Shown in pieces: positions 1 through 10,588 of a DNA stretch of 21,101 nt (its first letter is position 1; every line of letters starts with the position of its first letter). The position numbers were made by a program, and so were the translations under genes. The stretch is from positions 1 to 21,101 of the forward strand of contig JAYMTF010001832.1 of NCBI GenBank assembly GCA_036897485.1, given 5' to 3'. This DNA is from Pelargonium nanum (taxonomy: Eukaryota > Streptophyta > Magnoliopsida > Geraniales > Geraniaceae). The notes beneath the pieces were generated by a model. The model was given only the letters and a program-made list of their open reading frames with translations. It had not been told where the DNA came from and did not search any database.

Positions 1-6
<6 letters not shown>

Positions 7-34
<28 letters not shown>
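7..34. repeat. (AT)14 microsatellite
   Basis: An uninterrupted run of fourteen AT dinucleotides lies at the left edge of the window. It is a simple-sequence repeat with no gene association visible here. Confidence 0.95.
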
Positions 35-37
<3 letters not shown>

Positions 38-2200
38 ATTTGCCACTATGTAAGCACTAAGGTGTAGATGGTGATGATGCAAGCAAAGAAAGATGTGTTT
101 TCACTTTGTTGAGGCAAAGGCACCTTCTTGGTTGAACCATCCATACATATAATATACACTTTCTTTTTCCTTTTCTTTTCTACTTTATCAACTCCATACT
201 CCTAATTACCTATTTTAATATTGATCCCTAATATCTCAATATAATATTTTATTGCCAATATAATAAGTTCATATCATCATCTACTTAAGTGGACTACATA
301 CCCACTTTGCACACACAATGAGTCGGTTTATTACTGTATAATATTTATACATGCTTTATTAAGAAGAGGTTGTGACAACAAAAGTGGAATCACATTCTGA
401 TAAACAAAATATAGTTTAAGTTTCATAGTTATTTATAAGCAACTACTTGATGAATATTTATCACTTTTACGTAGGGCCCGCAATTTGGGACACAAATTTG
501 AATAGGATTTGCTTCACTATAAATAGATTCGTATTAACTAACTCGACATGTTTTATAATTGGGTTGTGTGATTCATTTATTGTAACCTATTTGAGGATAA
601 GAATGCAATTATTCAAATATATCGTGTAAATATGACTCATATAAGTCAAATGAGTAAAACAGATTGACCGTGTGAGGTCAATATCAACTTATTTGTTTAA
701 ATTTGTCGGGTTTGATCATATAAGTTTAAACTCAACTTGTATGAATGTGTTAGTTGTAACAATCCGTCCATTGATTTTTCTAGTAAACGGGTCAAATACA
801 AATTGATTTCGTTAACATAACATTAGACATTCAAGCAGATGCATGGACACGAATTGCGAATACTATCTTGATGTGTGCTTTAGCTTTGGTACATGTGCCT
901 TCTTTTATTGCTTTGTTGCTTTTCTAGTGTTTTGAGTTGGTGAAAGTTATAATATTGTAGTGGGGGATATCCAGAAATGGAGGGTTTGATTATGGGTGAA
1001 AAAGTGAAAACAATAATGCAATAGAGTAATTAATGGAATTAGAGTAGACTAGATTTGCTTCTTTTTCTTTATATTATTCAAATATAAAATATAAAATAAG
1101 AGAAATGGGAATCTACCTGTCTGCATTAATTTGCCTCCTTTTTTAAATGGTGCTACTTCATAGGAAATTAAAGAAGATGTTAGATAATTTTGGGACATGG
1201 TGGGGAGGACTGTTCCATCTTATTTATTTCTTTTTTGGTCAACACCTCCATCATAAGATTTGCCACTATTTTATTTTATTTTATTTTTATTTATTATTCC
1301 TTGCCCTTCATTTCTATTTATTACCTTTTTGGCCATCATAATATATTAATGTGAGCTTTGCCTTGGAAATTCCATTTTTTTTAATTTCTCTACCAATTTT
1401 GAGAAATCAAACTTTGTTTTTTATTATTATTATATTTTTTTGCATTCTTCAAGATTATATTATAGTAGGAAAAAAATCTTGATTTTTGGGATCACGGAAA
1501 TTTGGGTTGAAATATACTTTACTAATATATTGCAAAGAGAGAGAAAGCTATAAAAAAAATGGGAAGGTTGTTGATGAATTTTGATTCCTTCCCTACCCTT
1601 TGTTTTTTTATATAAAAAATATATGATATGCAAATTAATATAAGCAAAGAATATTTTGGTCAATTGTGATCATTGACTCTTGGAAAAGAATTCCAAAGTC
1701 CATTAATTAGCACACTTTGTAATTTGGGACAAAATAATATATTACAACTAGAATATATATTTATATAGTTGGCTTTGCCAACCCTTAATGAGTAAAAGTC
1801 AAGCACTCAAGCATTGTTTATCAATTTGATTTTAGGATATATTTGTAATTGTCTTATACATCATAATGTGAGCCTATTTATTTATTTTATTGAATGAATG
1901 GGCTACCAATTAGTTCGTTCAACATTAATTGATATATATAGTAGGGTTTTAGTTTTAGGTAGTACCACATATAATTTCATGAATCTTTCTTAGGTTTGGC
2001 GAATGATTTTAATCTATATATACATTCAATAGTTTTTTTTTTCAACTTTTTAAATTAAATTACCCAACAAATAAGAAATCTAAAAACACTTCGAAGTTTT
2101 TGTCTTATCATACAATTACTACCACTCTTAAATTTAGTTGTCACAGTTGACTTTCTAAACACATTATTAATTAATTATATTTATGGTTTATTTAAAAAAC
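35..2200. other. AT-rich intergenic DNA
   Basis: I see no gene in this stretch. Open frames are short, low in complexity and lack family resemblance. Homopolymer A/T tracts and TTATT/TATTT runs are common. The part near 480-800 has the look of an old dispersed repeat and is listed separately. No tRNA or structured RNA was recognised. Confidence 0.7.
480..800. repeat. possible old dispersed repeat
   Basis: This block contains degenerate phrases such as ACTCGACATGTTTTATAATTGGG, shortened here to ACTCGACATG...TTGGG, together with ATTGACCGTGTGAGGTCAA and ACGGGTCAAATAC. They recall the GGGTC/GACCC-rich dispersed repeats common in plant intergenic DNA. No terminal repeats, target duplications or coding remains were found. 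The class is unknown and the call rests on general resemblance only. Confidence 0.25.
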
Positions 2201-2213
2201 AATTACGTATATT

Positions 2214-2402
2214 TATGGTATACCATGATTATGATACGTGCGACAATATATAGCCCTATTGGTGGTTTGGTTTCTACTCTATCTAGTAGCAATTATAGAC
2301 AAGGCTTTGTTCATGCTCCAATAGTTAATGGCTTCTCTTTGTACTTTATTTCAATCTTTCGGATTTGTCAATAAAGTATCGTTTGCTTATAAAAAAATAG
2401 CT
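2214..2402 (+). mobile_element. 5'-truncated LINE 3' tail
   Basis: The last 65 bases (2333-2397) match the 3' tail of the minus-strand LINE fragment at 8850-8914. Both share TTCTCTTT(T)GTACTTT, CTTTCGGAT, a TCAATAAAGTA-like block and a final TTATAAAA leading into an A-rich tail. The element ends in A7. A 13-base direct repeat with one mismatch (AATTACGTATATT at 2201-2213, AATGACGTATATT at 2403-2415) is a candidate target-site duplication, which would make the insert about 190 bp. No recognisable protein domain survives. This is a plain non-LTR element, heavily truncated at the 5' end as is usual for LINEs. The family is probably plant L1-type, inferred from the shared tail with the zf-RVT-bearing copy. 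Confidence 0.6.
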
Positions 2403-3230
2403 AATGACGTATATTAACTGTTTCTTTTAACTTTTAAATAACAAGACGATAGTAATAATTTTATTAGTTTTCAACCATTTGTTTATTTAATTTCCAAATA
2501 CATATTGTTTAAATTGAAAATACCAAACTCTTAAGAAGATACCGAAATATGAGACATCAAATGAATGCATACACCTTAAGTCGCTTGCTCTAAATATCTA
2601 TATTTGCCAATACACGAAAGAGCATTGTTATATGTTCCAAATTTTTACAAAAATACTTGTACAAAATGATGTGTCAGAAAATTAGATATATGACACATCA
2701 AACATTTTAGTGATGACTTGGCCGAATCATAACACGCCACATGTGCAGTATGTCCTATAAACCGAACGCTCTACGTCATAAATTCGTGAGAGAATGGTAA
2801 TATCATCTATATATATCGAGTTGTTATTCATTAAAAATAAATTTAAATTTAAAACATATGAAATATGTATTTGGTATATTAATTGCCTCGTACATAAATT
2901 TTTTTACAGATATCAAAATCGGGACATTTATAATTTTTCTATAAAATCCAAATGAGAATTTGGAAGCAACGTAACTTCCATTGTTGACTCCAATATTTAC
3001 TCTCAACTCTATGCACCAATTATCCCAATGCCATTAATGCCTTCCATTATCTCATCCTATAAAATTTAATTCCAACCATAGGTTAACCCAATTGACCACC
3101 AAAACAACATTGACCAACCAAACTTAAATAAATATAAATTAAAATCACGCATTATTCTCATAGTAGTAATATCCATCACACCGTTCAATACAAAATGAAT
3201 TTGATACCCCGCAATAAACGGCAAAGATGC
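2403..3230. other. AT-rich intergenic DNA with one hairpin
   Basis: No gene is visible. The only structure I can support is the inverted repeat at 2667-2700, listed separately. The sequence becomes richer in G+C after about 3230, where the upstream region of the RING gene begins. Confidence 0.6.
2667..2700. repeat. perfect 10-bp inverted repeat (hairpin)
   Basis: TGATGTGTCA at 2667-2676 is the exact reverse complement of TGACACATCA at 2691-2700, with a 14-base AT-rich loop. It lies in intergenic DNA about 1.3 kb upstream of the RING gene start. No target-site duplication or longer arms were seen, so it is not clearly a MITE end. Confidence 0.8.
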
Positions 3231-3237
3231 GAGTCCC

Positions 3238-3720
3238 GAAGCGATGACACCGTGCACCCGCGCAGCAGAGAATCCGGACCCACCCCCATGCCTAGTTGTC
3301 CGTACAAAGAGACAATATTTCTGGAAGAAAGGTACAGAACAAGGTAACAAAAACTGTGAAACCGCCATGAAACAGAAACGGGTCCCACGTCTGGTGGGCC
3401 CCACAACTCACACATGGCCAACAGCCTCAGCTTTATTGTCTCCAAGATCTCCACACCTCACACGTGCGACCCGCGGGACCCACCCACTCACTCTCAGTCA
3501 CGTTCACAACGCGACCACCCCTGGGTCCCACACCCGGCGATGACGTGGCGACGAGTCCAGCACTCGGCCACCATGCAATCATTACGTGGCGAGTACGCAG
3601 TACGTCCGTTCATATACGAGTGTGACCGACAGCTGAGCGCTGGAGTCCACCTCCGTAATTCGTCGAAATCCCCGGATCACCCCTGGCGTTTGATTTTATT
3701 ACGAAAATGCCACGCAGTCA
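3238..3720 (+). promoter_or_regulatory. GC-richer upstream region with TCP-type, ABRE and G-box motifs
   Basis: This segment sits about 280-770 bp upstream of the RING gene ATG and is clearly richer in G+C than its flanks. It contains five copies of GGNCCCAC (3276, 3381, 3397, 3476, 3524), the published consensus for class I TCP factors. The one at 3397 overlaps GTGGGCCC at 3394, making a near-palindrome. A G-box CACGTG lies at 3461-3466 and two ABRE-like ACGTGGC motifs lie at 3543-3549 and 3584-3590. Open frames crossing it on both strands look like by-products of composition. Assignment to the downstream gene is inferred from position. Confidence 0.6.
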
Positions 3721-3838
3721 CGATTCTATCAGGAAACGGAAATTTTGCAGGAAAAGCATATGCCAAGACAAAAACTGCAATCCACAACTTTTTACTCATT
3801 TTTTAAAAAAAATAAAAAATAAAAAATTGTCAGAGATT

Positions 3839-3900
3839 TTCTCTCTCTAGGTAGAGAGTCTGTTTTGACTTTCTCTCTCTACAAAAGCCTCCTATAATAA
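3839..3900 (+). promoter_or_regulatory. core promoter: CT/GA tracts and TATA-like box
   Basis: A TATAATAA box is at 3893-3900, 105 bp before the ATG at 4005, so transcription would start near 3925-3935. Just upstream are CT-rich tracts at 3841-3848 and 3872-3880 around a GTAGAGAG core, plus a TTGACT W-box-like motif near 3865. The leader between 3925 and 4004 contains no upstream ATG. Confidence 0.5.
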
Positions 3901-4004
3901 AACCAGAGTCATTCATTGATTTTGAGCCCCATCCACCCCCTCTCTACTCGCCACCTCTATTGCGTCCTCTGCTCTGTTTTCTACATAACAATCCAAGCTC
4001 TCTC

Positions 4005-5071
4005 ATGGCCATTGAAGCTCGACAGATCAATCTTCTTCCCTCTAGGTACTGATCATTCATCAAATTCTTCAATCACTCTGTGATTTGATTTCTTGTGTTT
4101 ATAGACTCATCTTTTTTCGTTTGCAGAGATTTCAAAGTGAATAACCAGATGGATTATGGTGTTAATTTTCCGGCGGCAATGGCCGGGAATCTCTTGCCGT
4201 TTTACCAATCCTCTGTTTGCGATCCCGTCAAGACTGAGAGTGGAGTGACCTATCATCTTCCCGCCGGCGCTCAGAGGAAGCGAACCAGAGAGTCGTTCGA
4301 CGAGCTCAACGCCCTCCCGGTTCTCCAGAAAACAAAACTCTCCGGAGTGTCCTCTTTCATCGACGACCACACCATCTTCCAAATCCAGCAGCACCAATCT
4401 GAAATCGACCGATTCGTCGCCGAACATGTAATTTTCTCTCTCAAATCGATCTCCGATTGGTTTTGTGTACTGATTTGGAGTTTTGGACTGAGTCGTTTTG
4501 ATTTTTGGGATATTCACAGGCGGAGAAAGTGAGATTAGAGCTGGAGGAGAGGAGGAAGCAGGAATCGAGAATGCTGGTGCAGGAAATCTACAACGGAATC
4601 CAGAAGAAGCTGAAGGAGAAAGACGAGGAGATTCACAGAATGGCGAAGCTAAACTGGGTGCTTCAGGAGAGAGTGAAGAGCCTGTGCGTGGAGAACCAGA
4701 TATGGAGGGAGTTGGCGCAGAGCAACGAGGCCGCCGCCAACTCGCTCCGCACCAACCTCGAGCAGGTTCTCGCGCACGTCGCCGACGACCGCCACTCCGG
4801 CGCCGCGGTGGCGGAGGAGGCGGACGACGCCGAGTCGTGCTGCGGGAGCAGCGATCGCGGAGCGGAGGAGGAGGATGTAGAGGCGATGGTCGCCGCCGGC
4901 GGAGGCGGGGGAAGGAGGATGTGCAGGAAGTGTGGGACCAAGGAGTCATGCGTGTTGGTGCTGCCATGCAGGCATCTGTGCCTGTGCACAATGTGTGGGT
5001 CCACAGTCCATACATGTCCTCTCTGCAATTCCGCCATGAACGCTAGCGTCCATGTTAACATGTCTTCTTGA
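4005..5071 (+). CDS. BOI-type RING E3 ubiquitin ligase, three exons
   Basis: Exons are 4005-4045, 4127-4427 and 4520-5071, all with GT-AG introns, giving 297 residues. The ATG at 4005 opens MAIEARQINLL, close to BOI N-termini (MAVEARHLNL from memory). The C-terminal RING finger (about 249-283) has ligands C249, C252, C264, H266, C270, C273, C280 and C283, and the protein ends NASVHVNMSS, a family hallmark. Residues about 105-195 form a charged coiled coil. It includes the WRD region ERVKSLCVENQIWRELAQ, where the usual WRD is WRE (176-178). A low-complexity acidic and glycine stretch (about 205-245) separates coil and RING. Known BOI/BRG proteins ubiquitinate transcription factors and restrain stress-induced cell death and gibberellin responses; the substrate here is unknown. 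Exon 3 is much richer in G+C than the flanking DNA. Family assignment is firm; the exact BOI/BRG orthologue is not determined. Confidence 0.92.
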
Positions 5072-5461
5072 ACAATTTTGTAAATCACCAAACACAAAAA
5101 ACACAGGAATAGATTCAATTTTTACAGGAGAAAAAAAAAATCTCTGTCTTCTTCATCTTCTTTATATTTCTTTAACATATTTTTGGAACAGAATATCATA
5201 ATTAGGACTTTTTTAATGTACAGTAATGAATTTTTTTTACTGGAAAAGTGCGAAAGATAAATTTCTGTAGACTTAAATTTGGTAGGATATACTAAAGAAT
5301 TTTTGGATAAAAATGGAGATTAACCAAATCTCCAGTTATGTTATTTATGGGCAAACACGAAATAGTGAGAAAAGATTTTTTGTTTGTTAGTGTAAAATTT
5401 GAAGACGACATTGTTTAGGTATATAGTATTCGATTTGGTGTTTTGGCCACATTTATTGAAC
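5072..5461 (+). other. 3' flank of the RING gene
   Basis: AT-rich sequence after the stop at 5069-5071, presumably 3' UTR and early intergenic DNA. No canonical AATAAA signal stands out, and the polyadenylation site cannot be placed. No other feature was seen before the minisatellite. Confidence 0.5.
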
Positions 5462-5776
5462 AATAAGATTAGTAGTTAATCACCTTGTTGGAGCCTAACC
5501 TGAATCTGATCTGGGTCGGGTTGAGGAATAAGATTACTAGTTAATCACCTTGTTGGAGCCTAACCCAAATCAGATCTGGGTCGGTTGAGGAATAAGATTA
5601 CTAGTTAATCTCCTTGTTGGAGCCTAACCCGAATCTGATCTGGGTCGGGTTGAGGAATAAGATTACTAGTTAATCACCTTGGAGCCTAACCCAAATCAGA
5701 TCTGGGTCGGCTGAGGAATAAGATTACTAGTTAATCTCCTTGTTGGAGCCTAACCCAAATCAGAGTAGGGTCGGGT
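5462..5776. repeat. five-copy minisatellite of about 65 bp
   Basis: Copies begin with AATAAGATTA at 5462, 5527, 5591, 5656 and 5717, giving spacings of 65, 64, 65 and 61 bp; the fourth unit lacks TTGT. Each unit runs AATAAGATTACTAGTTAATC, then CWCCTTG, TTGGAGCCTAACCC, a CAGATCTGGGTCGG-like block and TTGAGG. The last unit breaks off after GGGTCGGG. Variants alternate: units 2 and 4 have CACCTTG and CCAAATCAG, while units 3 and 5 have CTCCTTG. This indicates a dimeric higher-order unit of about 125-130 bp. It lies about 390 bp downstream of the RING gene. Confidence 0.93.
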
Positions 5777-8700
5777 TTCAGTTTTCGAATGAAAGGAGTT
5801 CCAAACCTATAATTCGTCAGATTGGATTAGATAAAATTAAGTCGAATTTCTTGCGTACGCGAGTTTGGTATCAAATTGCCAGCTCTACTATCTATTTTTT
5901 TGCATTACACTTGAGTAAGGAAATTGCATGAATTGAAAATTTTGGAATCTAAAAAGTGAAAACAATAGGTATGTATCAATAAGCATATTCTAATTAACAG
6001 TTTGGGCAGAGGAGCTGTCAAAACTATATTTTGGTTTCTTGAATCAACTAAAAAATCAACCTACTTAAATATCAAGAAATTTTGAACATCTAGAATTGTA
6101 GATAGACAAGCCCACCCATGAAAAAGCATGCATGTACCAATGTACCATTATTTCGCTAATTAGGCAACAAAATTAATGTATAGTTATGCCTTGTTTTTAT
6201 TCAACTTATCTACTCGGAATTATTTTACAATCTTATCACTAAAATACAAAATTTTAACTTGCTTTATACGAATTTTATAGCAATTTATTAAATTGTCAAA
6301 TTTCTATTTTTTTAGTAAATGAAAAAATATAAGACCAAATACACTAAAAATCACTCATTCATTGAGTCACTTGTAATATATATGTTACCCTCAATCATGA
6401 TCCGGATCCAACTTTGCTTTTGGAGCGTCATGGCTTCCACCACCTAGGACTTATCAACACCAAGCCACTTAGTCAGACTGGAGGCACTGATGTCCATCCT
6501 TTTGTTGAATAACCGTAAGAGCGTCAAACTCGATCACTTGTTCTTGCTAACTCCATTCCACAAAACTAAGTCTCTCACGAATCGATAACGCCTCCTCTCC
6601 CAGCCATGAACGCCATCCACCGCCCACCATTGAGCACCACCCATAAACTCTTGGACCACCCACCATTCTCTAATTTGTTCTTACAAAACAAGTGCCCCAT
6701 TTATAACAAGCTAGAGGTGGCCTCTAGGAGGTCGAGTTATCTGTTCAGCCACTGTCCGACACTTTTTATTCGGCACAAAACTAGTACGGGCTGCAACTAG
6801 CTTCTTTGAGCGATGGTCGGGAAGACCAAATTGTTCTCCACTGTGTATGTCATCGTGGTTTTTGTTCTTGTTTGAGATATATTTTAGTATTGTCCGAAAA
6901 ATTGTCCCAAATCCAAAAGAAAAAAAAATTATAACTAAAATTAGTAATTATTGGAATATTTTTGTTCTGAAAATCTGTACATTGATACACTGAAAGTTCA
7001 ATGGACTTCATAATCAAATACTAACACAAATATTGAGTCATGCACAACGTCTAGAAAAACTTTTATATACATTTAGAGTTCGTTCGTATAATGTTTGGTG
7101 AAAAGAGAATCGAAATTCGATCTAGCAATTCAAACGTTAGGAATTGAAAAAGACTTTCGAATATTTCAATTTAATTGAGGAACGAGAATTTTTTCTATTT
7201 TCACATATACCATCCTCGAAAAAATAACTAAATGTATGTATTAAGAACTAAAAACACCCGACATGTCTTAATTTTCTAAGAATTCACTTGAAATTACTTT
7301 CAAAACTTGTGATGGATGATCCTACAACCTATAGATGGAGAAACTTTTTTTTTTTGGGGTATGAAGAAAATAAAAATAAAATCCTCCCACCTCATTGTAG
7401 TGGTAGAGTAAGCTGTCAATGTAAATAAAAGTAAAAAAGATATTACCAATCGCCGATTAAAAAAAAAAGTTGATAGTAACGAAATTTTAATTCCATATTA
7501 ATTGATGCCATATATATAGTCTCACTGTATCCAATATCCCAACCACATTACCATAGTCTAAATTTATAATATAGTAGCTTGTTAAGTTTAGAGAGTAGAA
7601 TAGAGACCAAACCTATGAATTTAATTTCGACCAATATATGACAAACATTTTGGTCTTTACCATCCATTTATAATTACTTTTCCTTTAATTCAGTAATCAA
7701 TACTATGAAGTCATTTGTTGAATAATTGGAACTATGCAACAATAATGGTGTACTATATAATACAAAAATTGGATTCAAATTATACATATAGTCAGTAATA
7801 TTTTATTAAGTTAATTTAATTTTTTTCTGAAAGAAAATATTAATTCAATTAATAATATGACATAAAACCAAATACAATCTAGATTAAATTGATTCGCAAA
7901 GATATCAAATGTTGAAAGAAAAATCAAGATATTTATCTTACTAATAGTCACTCCGTTTCAAATAAGTATAATAATTTATATTTTGAAAAAAATTAAGAAA
8001 ATATTAGTTATTTAAAAAAATATATATTAGTTATTGTTTACTCGCTTTGTACTATTTAATAGAAGTTACATTGAATAAAAAAGTTTTATAATTTTTTGAA
8101 TAATAAATCTCAAAGTTCAAACACTTGTTAATATACAAAGAATATTCTTGAAATATTATTGCTTGTAGCCCATACAAAATTACAAATTCTTCAATGAATT
8201 AATTAAAAAATGAAAACAATTGGGTCCATTCATTAACCATAGTAGTAATGTAGTATATAGTATATAGTATATAGTATGGTACCAGCTGTATAAACATAAT
8301 TAAGAGATTAAGGTACCAGCTTATATATAGAGCCTTTTGTCAAATCTACATTTTGGTTTCTAACCAAATTTCTCTCCCTCAAATCTATCAATTAATTAAG
8401 CCACTTTTCCTTCTTAATTATGGATAAGTATTGAACATCTATGATTAGATAGACAAGGACCCCCAAGAAAAGCATCTACATTTATTGGACTAATTTAGGC
8501 AACAATTTGTTGACGAAAATGCTATTTATTTTGCCCTATTTATTGTATTAATTTATTTTATATCCAATTTATACAAAAGAGTAGAAAGAAAAGGACAAAT
8601 TATTATTATTATTTATAAAACAATTTAATTACTATTCTAATTTTAAATGTGATAAAATTAGTACTCATATGACACTTCTTATTTGGAATTGCAGACCTCT

Positions 8701-8838
8701 TTTTGGAATCGAATGCATAGAATAAGTTGGTCATATCTGTGTGTGGGTGTTACCCTGCGGATATGGTTGAGACGGACTCCTCGTTGCTATTGGGTACCTA
8801 TGGAGACGAGAGCGCTTTCATGAGATTTGAAGTACATT
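5777..8838. other. AT-rich intergenic DNA with two GC-richer islands
   Basis: No gene could be supported. The sequence is mostly AT-rich with short homopolymers. Two blocks stand out by composition: about 6385-6870 and about 8690-8830. Neither gives a convincing coding reading or terminal repeat. A short 7-bp-period microsatellite lies at 8251-8276. Confidence 0.6.
8251..8276. repeat. (TATAGTA)n microsatellite
   Basis: A 7-bp unit, GTATATA, is repeated about three and a half times. It is followed by GGTACCAGCT at 8278, and the same ten bases recur about 33 bp further on. It is a simple repeat with no gene association. Confidence 0.75.
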
Positions 8839-8840
8839 GT

Positions 8841-9405
8841 TTTTATTTTATTTTATAATCAAACAGTACTTTTATTGATGGATCCGAAAGAGTAAATAAA
8901 AGTACAAAAGAGAAAGAACAATTGAATTAAACTAATGCCAAGTAAGAATCGTGATTCTAGAAGTCTAAAGAAAACCCGACCGAAGGCACACCAAGCAAAC
9001 ATGAGAGAAGAGAGAAGCTAAAACACTTTATACGCTGAATCGTGTCCTCCAAAGACGGAAACTTATAGTCGAAAATGAGCGCATTTCGAGCAAGCCAAAC
9101 AAACCACAAAACGATGGAGCACAACCTGGTCCAAACTCTTTGCACCTGAGAGTTACCTATAACCATGGACGACCATGTACAAAAGAGGGCGTAACAATTT
9201 GCCGGAAAGACCACCTCAAAATCCCGATCCACACCCGACCAGTCCACTCGCAGCTAAGCAAGAGATGAGAGCAGTCTTCCGGGAAATAATCACAAAACCG
9301 ACAAAGTAAAGTCAAACCAACAACAAGGACTCCCCGATGATGCAGAAAAACGGAGCATGTGATACTATTAAGAACCGCCAACCAAGCAAAACTCTGATTT
9401 TTTAG
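8841..9405 (-). mobile_element. truncated L1-type LINE (zf-RVT end and 3' tail)
   Basis: Reading the minus strand from about 9405, one frame gives FAWLAVLNSI, a HHRGVLVVG segment and CRFCDYFPEDCSHLLLSCEW, then GRVW. This fits the zf-RVT zinc-binding region that follows reverse transcriptase in plant LINEs (Cx2C...HxxxxC). A second frame (about 9247-8957) continues with SIVLWFVWLARNALIFD, the usual downstream segment, and ends at a stop. The two frames are offset, so a shift lies at about 9160-9250. The 3' tail (8914-8850) matches the LINE tail at 2333-2397 and ends in an A-rich run on the minus strand. Reverse transcriptase and endonuclease domains are missing. I found no target-site duplication, so the boundaries are approximate. 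The element is dead. Confidence 0.75.
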
Positions 9406-10588
9406 AGGTACGACACGAGTTATATAGAAAAGAGGTAAAACTCTTAATTTCTTAGTTGAGTTTTAGCCAGTAAACAATTTGACTTAAACACGTCGATCAC
9501 GTTCTATATTTAGTTAAAATGGTAGATTTTGAAGATGGTGTTAGAGAGTCTTTTTCAGAAACATGATTGGGGTGCATGCTACAAAAACTATCTAGAATTA
9601 TTAGACAATAACTTGAGAGGCAATTGATATCATCCCACATGGCATGCCCCAAGGTGACAACACAACACATACCAATTCACAATTAATTTTATATCATCAT
9701 CATTTTTCATTTCTCTGATTATGACCCAAAACAAACAGAGAGCTACATGATCCAATCCAAGTATCTGTTATAGCTAGGCCCATCATCATCATCAATATTT
9801 GATTACATCTCTTGGCCCCCCACACAAGTTGTATACTTGTAATTAGAGGTGTTCAATTTATTAACCCACATTGCTAATCCCCTAATTTAATATGCACCCG
9901 CACCATATGTCAATTAAAAGAGATGAGTTATAAATGAAAGTGACATAGAGAGGCAAAGGTTCCCTCCACATATTATATATATTATAGATGATAAGATGAC
10001 ATGTTTGAAAACAGAAATGATGTCCAATTAAGGGGCCATATATGTATGTATATACCTCTTTGATGTTGTGTTTTAGAAATGGCAATATATGAAAGGTAGG
10101 TATTGAGTGCAACACCAATTCCCATGATCCCATCTAATTGCATGGTTGAATGAATGATTGTGTCTTTGTTTTTGCAAGTCTTTAGACAACATGAATCATA
10201 TTCAGTGGGAAAGAGAGAGATGATATGATTCCACTAATATTAATTGGTGCACCCACTCATGCCCATACACATCTTATTAAAATGCCTTCTTCTTTTTTCT
10301 AATGTGCATGGATATGAATTTCATGATAAGAAATGAATCTTAGTTATATAGGTTCAACTTCAACTCAAGAAAATATACATCTCTTTTGTGTGATCTCATC
10401 AGGCTTATATATAAAGGATGATGGATTCATTTTTATCTTACTTTCTCATAATGCTTTATATATATGTTTATTGTCCTTATTTGATTTAAAACATGTTATT
10501 TAACTCTCTCTCTTCCTTTACTGTATACACCATGCAAGGTAAATGAGTTTGTCAAGAGAGTTTGTGTTTTATTAAAACCATTCAAAAT
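9406..10588. other. AT-rich intergenic DNA
   Basis: No gene or clear repeat was found. Short ATC/CAT triplet runs occur near 9690-9795. The open frames here are short and unlike known proteins. Confidence 0.6.

Noticed and set aside
3066-3806. Overlapping open frames on both strands in the GC-richer region (up to 130 residues)
   Set aside because: None resembles a known protein. They overlap one another in several frames, are rich in Pro/His/Arg/Thr as expected from composition, and lie directly upstream of a gene with promoter motifs.
4107-5118. Long minus-strand and alternative-frame open frames across the RING gene
   Set aside because: They are by-products of the GC-rich third exon. The RING frame has conserved motifs, correct splice sites and a matching start.
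8690-8835. Small GC-richer block next to the minus-strand LINE
   Set aside because: It has no coding reading, repeat partner or structural RNA shape that I can support. It may be older transposon debris.
8841-9560. Target-site duplication for the minus-strand LINE
   Set aside because: I compared the sequence next to its A-rich end with the region beyond its 5' limit and saw no convincing match, so the ends remain approximate.
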